From contig NZ_JAPEPB010000001.1 of assembly GCF_026340565.1 (NCBI RefSeq), positions 7,600,001 through 7,664,000 of the forward strand: DNA of 64,000 nt, in the 5' to 3' direction. Shown here piece after piece: positions 59,849 to 64,000 of this stretch. Position 1 is the stretch's first letter; the number at the start of each line of letters is the position of its first letter. The notes under the pieces are model-generated. The model was not told the origin of the DNA. It ran no database searches and worked only from the letters and a program-made list of their open reading frames with translations. A program made the position numbers and the translations under genes. This DNA comes from Kitasatospora sp. NBC_01287. GTDB lineage: Bacteria > Actinomycetota > Actinomycetes > Streptomycetales > Streptomycetaceae.

Positions 59849-60130
59849 GAATACAGCTCCTGCCTGATGTTGCGGATCAGCTCTACCGACGCATCCTGCG
59901 AGAGGGCGGCGATCCGCATCAGGCGTACCCGCGCCGGCACTTCTCGATGACGGCCGGATCCCGGCTCAGCGACCCGCGGCGCAGCGATTCCGTGTAGGCG
60001 GCGACGGTTCCGCCGGGCAGCGTGAGCAGGGTCAGCGGCGCGGTGAGCGGCGCGCGTTCGCCGAGCGACAAAGGCGCACCGCAAGCCGCTTCTCGACGGT
60101 GTCGAGGTCGTCATCGCGATGGATGCCACC
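59845..60130 (-). pseudogene. Remnant of XRE-family DUF5753 regulator
   Basis: Pieces of the DUF5753 C-terminal domain are readable on the minus strand in different frames: DDDLDTVEKRLAVRL, then LTLLTLPGGTVAAYTESLRR and DPAVIEKCRRGYA (stop), then, after a frame change, RLMRIAALSQDASVELIRNI and RQELYS, which ends at the DUF397 start. The parts occur in the order expected for this family. The helix-turn-helix N-terminus is missing and the middle is deleted, so no functional regulator can be made. Confidence 0.65.
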
Positions 60131-60421
60131 TGCCGCAGGCGCACGGTTCCCGAACCCCGTGACGAGCCGTCAGGTCGCCGGGGTCCCTGTGTCGGCGAGG
60201 ATAGGGGCGGTCGGGCTCCTCCGTGGTCGAAACCGGCGAAGGTCCATCCGGAGGAGTGGCCCGCCCTACCGTCGCCCCGCCGTCGCCCCGCCGTCGCTCC
60301 GCCGCCGTCGCCTCACCGTCGCTCCGCCGCCGTGGCAGCACCGGCGCGGGCCCCGCTGACCGCCCGGTCCACCCCTCACCGCACCCCGCCTGACCAGGCC
60401 GCCCTTAAGGGGACGTAGGGG
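60131..60421. other. Non-coding stretch with GC-rich degenerate repeats
   Basis: I see no gene here. Between ~60271 and 60340 there are degenerate copies of CCGTCGCTCCGCCG/CCGTCGCCCCG. The stretch separates the decayed regulator from the promoter region of the last PKS gene. Reading frames across it are Arg/Pro-rich and lack family motifs. Confidence 0.5.
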
Positions 60422-60599
60422 TTGTTGGGGCCCTGGGCGGGTTCCTAGGGTCGGAACGGAAATTCTGAGACAAGTGCTGACCTGCGGTCAGGCGGCGGCG
60501 GCTCCTTCACTTTCCCGTGCGGTTTTTCATGCGTTCAGAGGCGAATTCGGCGTGCCGACTTTCCGGTGCGGCCGTTCACAACCGAAGAGGTGGCATTCA
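60422..60599 (+). promoter_or_regulatory. Promoter and leader of the last PKS gene, with inverted repeat
   Basis: TTGTTG (60422-60427) and TAGGGT (60446-60451), 18 bp apart, form a plausible housekeeping sigma promoter. About 26 bp downstream lies the inverted repeat CTGACC-TGC-GGTCAG (60477-60491), a possible operator or leader hairpin. The ~100 bp leader is clearly AT-richer than its surroundings. AGAGG at 60586-60590 is the ribosome site for the GTG at 60600. All inferred by motif only. Confidence 0.4.
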
Positions 60600-63500
60600 G
60601 TGGCGAATGAAGAGACACTTCGTGACTACCTCAAGTGGGTCACTGCAGACCTGCACCAGGCGCGTGAGCGACTGAGGGAACTGGAGGCCGGCGATCGCGA
60701 GCCGATCGCCCTGGTCGCGATGAGCTGCCGGTACGCGGGTGGGGTCAGTACCCCTGAGGAGCTTTGGCAGCTGGTGACCGAGGGCCGGGACGCCGTCGGC
60801 GGGTTCCCGGAGAACCGGGGGTGGGACACCGAGGCGCTCTACGACCCGGACCCGGACCGGCCGGGGTCCTCGACCACCCGGGACGGCGCGTTCCTGGCGG
60901 ACGCGGACCTCTTCGACGCCGCGTTCTTCGGGCTGAGCCCGCGCGAGGCGCTGGCGATGGACCCGCAGCAGCGGCTGCTGCTGGAGACCGCCTGGGAGGC
61001 GTTCGAGCGCGCGGGGGTCGACCCGCAGAGCCTGCGCGGCTCGCGCACCGGGGTGTTCGTCGGCTCCAACGGGCAGGACTACGCGGCGCTCTTCGGCAAC
61101 TCCGCCGAGAACCTGGAAGGCCACCTGGTCACCGGGACGGCCGCCGCCGTGATCTCGGGGCGGCTCTCCTACACCTTCGGACTCGAAGGCCCGGCCGTCA
61201 CGGTCGACACCGCCTGCTCCTCCTCCCTCGTCGCGCTGCACCTGGCGGTGCAGTCGCTGCGCCGCCGCGAGTGCGACCTGGCGCTGGCGGGCGGCGTGAC
61301 GATCATGTCGACCCCGGCCACCTTCACCGAGTTCTCCAAGCAGCGCGGGCTGGCCGGCGACGGCCGCTGCAAGGCCTTCGCAGCCGCGGCCGACGGCACG
61401 GGCTGGGGCGAGGGCGTCGGCATGCTGCTGGTCGAGCGCCTCAGCGACGCCCAGCGGCTCGGGCACCGGGTGCTCGCGGTGGTTCGCGGCAGCGCGGTCA
61501 ACCAGGACGGCGCGAGCAACGGGCTCACCGCCCCCAACGGGCCCTCGCAGCAGCGGGTGATCCTGGAGGCGCTCGCCAACGCCGGCCTGACCACCGAAGA
61601 GGTGGACGTGGTCGAGGCGCACGGCACCGGCACCACCCTCGGCGACCCGATCGAGGCGCAGGCGCTGCTGGCCACCTACGGCCAGGGGCGTCCGGCCGGT
61701 CAGCCGCTGCGGCTCGGCTCGGTGAAGTCCAACATCGGTCACACCCAGGCGGCTTCGGGCGTGGCGGGCGTGATCAAGATGGTCGAGGCGATGCGCCACG
61801 GGGTGCTGCCGCAGACCCTGCACGTGGACGCGCCGACCCCGCACGTGGACTGGACGGCCGGCGCCGTCGAGCTGCTGACGGAGCGTCAGGACTGGCCACA
61901 GGTCGACCGGCCGCGCCGGGCCGGCGTCTCCTCCTTCGGCATGAGCGGCACCAACGCGCACGTGCTGCTGGAGCAGGCGCCCGAGGTCGACGCACCGTCG
62001 GGCCAGGGCCAGGGCCAGGACCAGGACCAGAGCCAGAGCCAGGCGGCGCCGGTGCTGGACGCCCCGGTGGTGCCGCTCGTGCTCTCGGGCAAGGGCGAGG
62101 CGGCGCTGCGGGCGCAGATCGAGCGCTTCGCGGCGTTCGAGGGCTCCAACGCGGGCGACCTCGCGGCGGCGGGTGCGGCGCTGGTGCGCGGGCGTTCGCT
62201 CTTCGAGGACCGGGCCGTGCTGCTCGACGGCGAGGAGGTGACCGGGCGGGCGCTCGGTACCGGCGGCGTGGTGCTGGTCTTCCCGGGGCAGGGTTCGCAG
62301 TGGGTGGGGATGGCGTCGGGTCTGCTGGCGGCCTCGCCGGTCTTCGCGGAGTCGATCGCGGCCTGCTCGGCGGCGCTGGCGCCCTTCACCGACTGGTCGT
62401 TGGAGGACGCGCTCACCGACGCCGCACTCCTGGAGCGCGTCGATGTCGTCCAGCCGGTGCTCTTCTCGGTGATGGTCTCCCTCGCGGCGCTCTGGCGCTC
62501 GATGGGCATCACCCCCTCCGCCGTGGTCGGCCACTCGCAGGGTGAGATCGCGGCCGCCTGCGTGGCGGGCGCGCTCTCGCTCGACGATGCGGCCCGGGTG
62601 GTCGCGCTGCGGGCCAAGTCGCTGGCCCGGGTGGCGGGTTCGGGCGGCATGGTGTCGCTCTTCGCCTCCGCCGCGAAGGCCGGTGAGCTGCTGGTGGGCT
62701 TCGAGGGCCGGGTCGGCATCGCCGCCGTCAACGGCCCCGGCTCGGTGGTCGTCTCGGGTGAGGCGGCCGCGCTGGACGAGTTCATGGTCGTCTGCTCGGA
62801 GGCGGGCGTGGACGCCCGTCGGGTCAACGTGGACTACGCCTCGCACTCCGCCCAGATGGAGTTGCTGGAGGAGGAGATCCTCCAGGCCCTCGCGCCGATC
62901 ACCGGACTCGCGCCGAGCATCCCGATGCTCTCCACCTACACCGGCGAGTGGGTCAAGCCTGGTGAGCTGGGCGCCCGTTACTGGTACGAGAACCTGCGCC
63001 ACCCCGTCCGCCTGCAGCACGCCGTGGCCGAACTGGCCAAGGCGGGCCACCGCGTCTTCGTGGAGGCCAGCCCGCACCCGGTGCTCACCGTCGGCGTCCA
63101 GGAGACCCTGGAGGAGAACGGCGGCGGCGTCGCGCTCGGCACGCTGCGCCGCGAGCAGGGCGGTGCCCGCAAGTTCCTCGCCTCGCTGGCCGAGGCCTTC
63201 GTCAACGGCGCCACCGTCGACTGGACCCGCCTGCTCACCAGCACCGCCCACGTCGACCTGCCCACCTACGCCTTCCAGCGCCGCCGCTTCTGGCCCCAGG
63301 TCTCCGCCGTGCTCGGCGATGTGACCTCGGCGGGCCTGGGCAGTGCCGAGCACCCGCTGCTCGGCGCGGCCATCGCGCTGGCCGACGGGGACGGCGACGG
63401 CCTGCTCTTCACCGGCCGCCTCTCCGCCCACACCCACCCCTGGATCGCCGACCACGCGCTCGGCGACACCGTGCTGCTGCCGGGCACGGCGTTCGTCGAG

Positions 63501-64000
63501 CTCGCCGTGCACGCCGGGATCCGGGTCGGCTGCGATCGGGTGGACGAACTGACCCTGGGCACGCCGCTGGTCCTGACCGGCGCGGAGGCCGTCACCGTCC
63601 AGCTCTGGATCGGCGCCGCCGAGGCCGACGGGCGCCGCCCGGTCAGCGTCTACTCGCGCGCCCAGCAGCCGGCGGCCGACCCCGCCTCGACCGAGGAGCC
63701 CTGGACCCGCCACGCGACCGGGTATCTGACGAGCAGTCAGCAGACGGCCCCGGCCGCTGACGCCGTCCTCGCCGCCTGGCCCCCGGCCGGCGCGGTGGCC
63801 GCGCCCGCCGAGGCCGTCTACGAGGGCCTGGACGCGCGCGGTTACGGCTACGGCCCCGCCTTCCGCGGGCTGCGCGCCGCCTGGCGCTCGGGCGAGCAGG
63901 TCTTCGCCGAGGTCTCGCTCGCCGAGGCCGAGGCGGCGGAGGCACCCAAGTACGGGCTGCACCCGGCGCTGCTCGACGCCGCCCTGCACGCGCTGGCCCT
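60600..64000 (+). CDS. Modular type I PKS, start (docking-KS-AT(methylmalonyl)-DH...), cut by window end
   Basis: At least 1,133 aa; no stop before the right edge. GTG start at 60600 after AGAGG (spacing 9), followed at once by a docking coiled coil (EETLRDYLKWVTADLHQARE) of the class compatible with the tail of the giant PKS. KS: Cys206, EAHGTGT, KSNIGHT. AT: GQGSQW, Ser646 in GHSQGE and YASH at 746-749, the methylmalonyl-CoA signature, the only one in the window. DH: His952 (HALGDTVLLP) and Asp1126 (DAALH) at the very end. Gln/Asp-rich linker near 61995-62045. The remaining domains lie outside. Inferred: adds a methyl-branched unit with at least dehydration. Confidence 0.95.
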   Translation, partial: MANEETLRDYLKWVTADLHQARERLRELEAGDREPIALVAMSCRYAGGVSTPEELWQLVTEGRDAVGGFPENRGWDTEALYDPDPDRPGSSTTRDGAFLADADLFDAAFFGLSPREALAMDPQQRLLLETAWEAFERAGVDPQSLRGSRTGVFVGSNGQDYAALFGNSAENLEGHLVTGTAAAVISGRLSYTFGLEGPAVTVDTACSSSLVALHLAVQSLRRRECDLALAGGVTIMSTPATFTEFSKQRGLAGDGRCKAFAAAADGTGWGEGVGMLLVERLSDAQRLGHRVLAVVRGSAVNQDGASNGLTAPNGPSQQRVILEALANAGLTTEEVDVVEAHGTGTTLGDPIEAQALLATYGQGRPAGQPLRLGSVKSNIGHTQAASGVAGVIKMVEAMRHGVLPQTLHVDAPTPHVDWTAGAVELLTERQDWPQVDRPRRAGVSSFGMSGTNAHVLLEQAPEVDAPSGQGQGQDQDQSQSQAAPVLDAPVVPLVLSGKGEAALRAQIERFAAFEGSNAGDLAAAGAALVRGRSLFEDRAVLLDGEEVTGRALGTGGVVLVFPGQGSQWVGMASGLLAASPVFAESIAACSAALAPFTDWSLEDALTDAALLERVDVVQPVLFSVMVSLAALWRSMGITPSAVVGHSQGEIAAACVAGALSLDDAARVVALRAKSLARVAGSGGMVSLFASAAKAGELLVGFEGRVGIAAVNGPGSVVVSGEAAALDEFMVVCSEAGVDARRVNVDYASHSAQMELLEEEILQALAPITGLAPSIPMLSTYTGEWVKPGELGARYWYENLRHPVRLQHAVAELAKAGHRVFVEASPHPVLTVGVQETLEENGGGVALGTLRREQGGARKFLASLAEAFVNGATVDWTRLLTSTAHVDLPTYAFQRRRFWPQVSAVLGDVTSAGLGSAEHPLLGAAIALADGDGDGLLFTGRLSAHTHPWIADHALGDTVLLPGTAFVELAVHAGIRVGCDRVDELTLGTPLVLTGAEAVTVQLWIGAAEADGRRPVSVYSRAQQPAADPASTEEPWTRHATGYLTSSQQTAPAADAVLAAWPPAGAVAAPAEAVYEGLDARGYGYGPAFRGLRAAWRSGEQVFAEVSLAEAEAAEAPKYGLHPALLDAALHALA
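60699..64000 (+). other. PKS module KS-AT(methylmalonyl)-DH..., incomplete
   Basis: The AT here is of a different lineage from the malonyl ATs of the preceding genes (VVALRAKSLARVAG, STYTGEWVKPGELGARYW). It serves as the best internal reference for the degenerate AT at 2350-3130. DH His952 and Asp1126 are intact, with Asp at the position usually Gly in HxxxGxxxxP. ER, KR and ACP cannot be judged. Confidence 0.92.
62000..62046 (+). repeat. 6-bp repeat encoding GQGQGQDQDQSQSQ in KS-AT linker
   Basis: Hexamers GGCCAG, GACCAG and AGCCAG in tandem give an alternating Gln tract between the KS and AT of the last gene. In frame. Confidence 0.75.

Overview
The window is a slice of a very large modular type I polyketide synthase (PKS) locus. 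The organism is almost certainly a streptomycete-type actinomycete (Streptomyces or Kitasatospora-like): base composition is very GC-rich, third codon positions are mostly G/C, GTG starts are common, and the small genes are typical of the group (DUF397, a DUF5753-type regulator remnant, GNAT enzymes, a short zinc-ribbon protein, leaderless promoters). About 55 of the 64 kb encode five collinear plus-strand PKS genes. The first and last run off the window edges, and no loading module or thioesterase is seen.

Layout. 3-656: end of a PKS gene (KR tail, ACP, docking). 682-11877: two modules, KS-AT(degenerate)-DH-ER-KR-ACP and KS-AT-KR-ACP. 11878-14464: a small island with a zinc-ribbon protein (+), then on the minus strand a blasticidin-S-deaminase-like enzyme, a broken MerR gene and an unrecognised 308-aa protein. 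14465-30499: three modules. 30579-57023: a giant five-module protein of about 8,814 aa. 57024-60599: a second island with a perfect hairpin terminator, two GNAT acetyltransferases, two unknown proteins, an intact DUF397 gene, a frameshifted DUF397 fragment and the decayed remains of a DUF5753-type regulator, then the leader of the last PKS gene. 60600-64000: KS-AT-DH of a further module, cut by the window end.

How they work together. Docking ends suggest the order gene 1 > 2 > 3 > 4 > 5. The readable ATs of genes 2 to 4 carry the HAFH motif (malonyl-CoA); only the last gene has YASH (methylmalonyl-CoA). Modules alternate between ketoreduction only (A-type KR, hydroxyl left) and full reduction (DH, ER, B-type KR, methylene). 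The predicted beta-carbon series from the window start is OH, CH2, OH, OH, CH2, OH, OH, CH2, OH, CH2, OH, then a methyl-branched unit with at least dehydration: a long 1,3/1,5-polyol segment as in large polyol macrolides or linear polyol polyenes. The exact compound cannot be named from this window.

Main oddities. (1) The first AT of the 682-11877 gene has lost its catalytic serine, its active-site histidine and about 80-100 residues, inside an otherwise complete reducing module. (2) The giant gene contains a tandem duplication of a two-module cassette with a repeat distance near 10.72 kb, parts of it almost identical, and a third copy of the ER-KR block lies in the preceding gene. (3) PKS segments switch abruptly between C-rich and T/G-rich third codon positions, a mosaic pattern that points to recombination or gene conversion. 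(4) Several inter-domain linkers carry short tandem repeats. (5) The two islands hold decaying regulators, suggesting a locus that has been rearranged.
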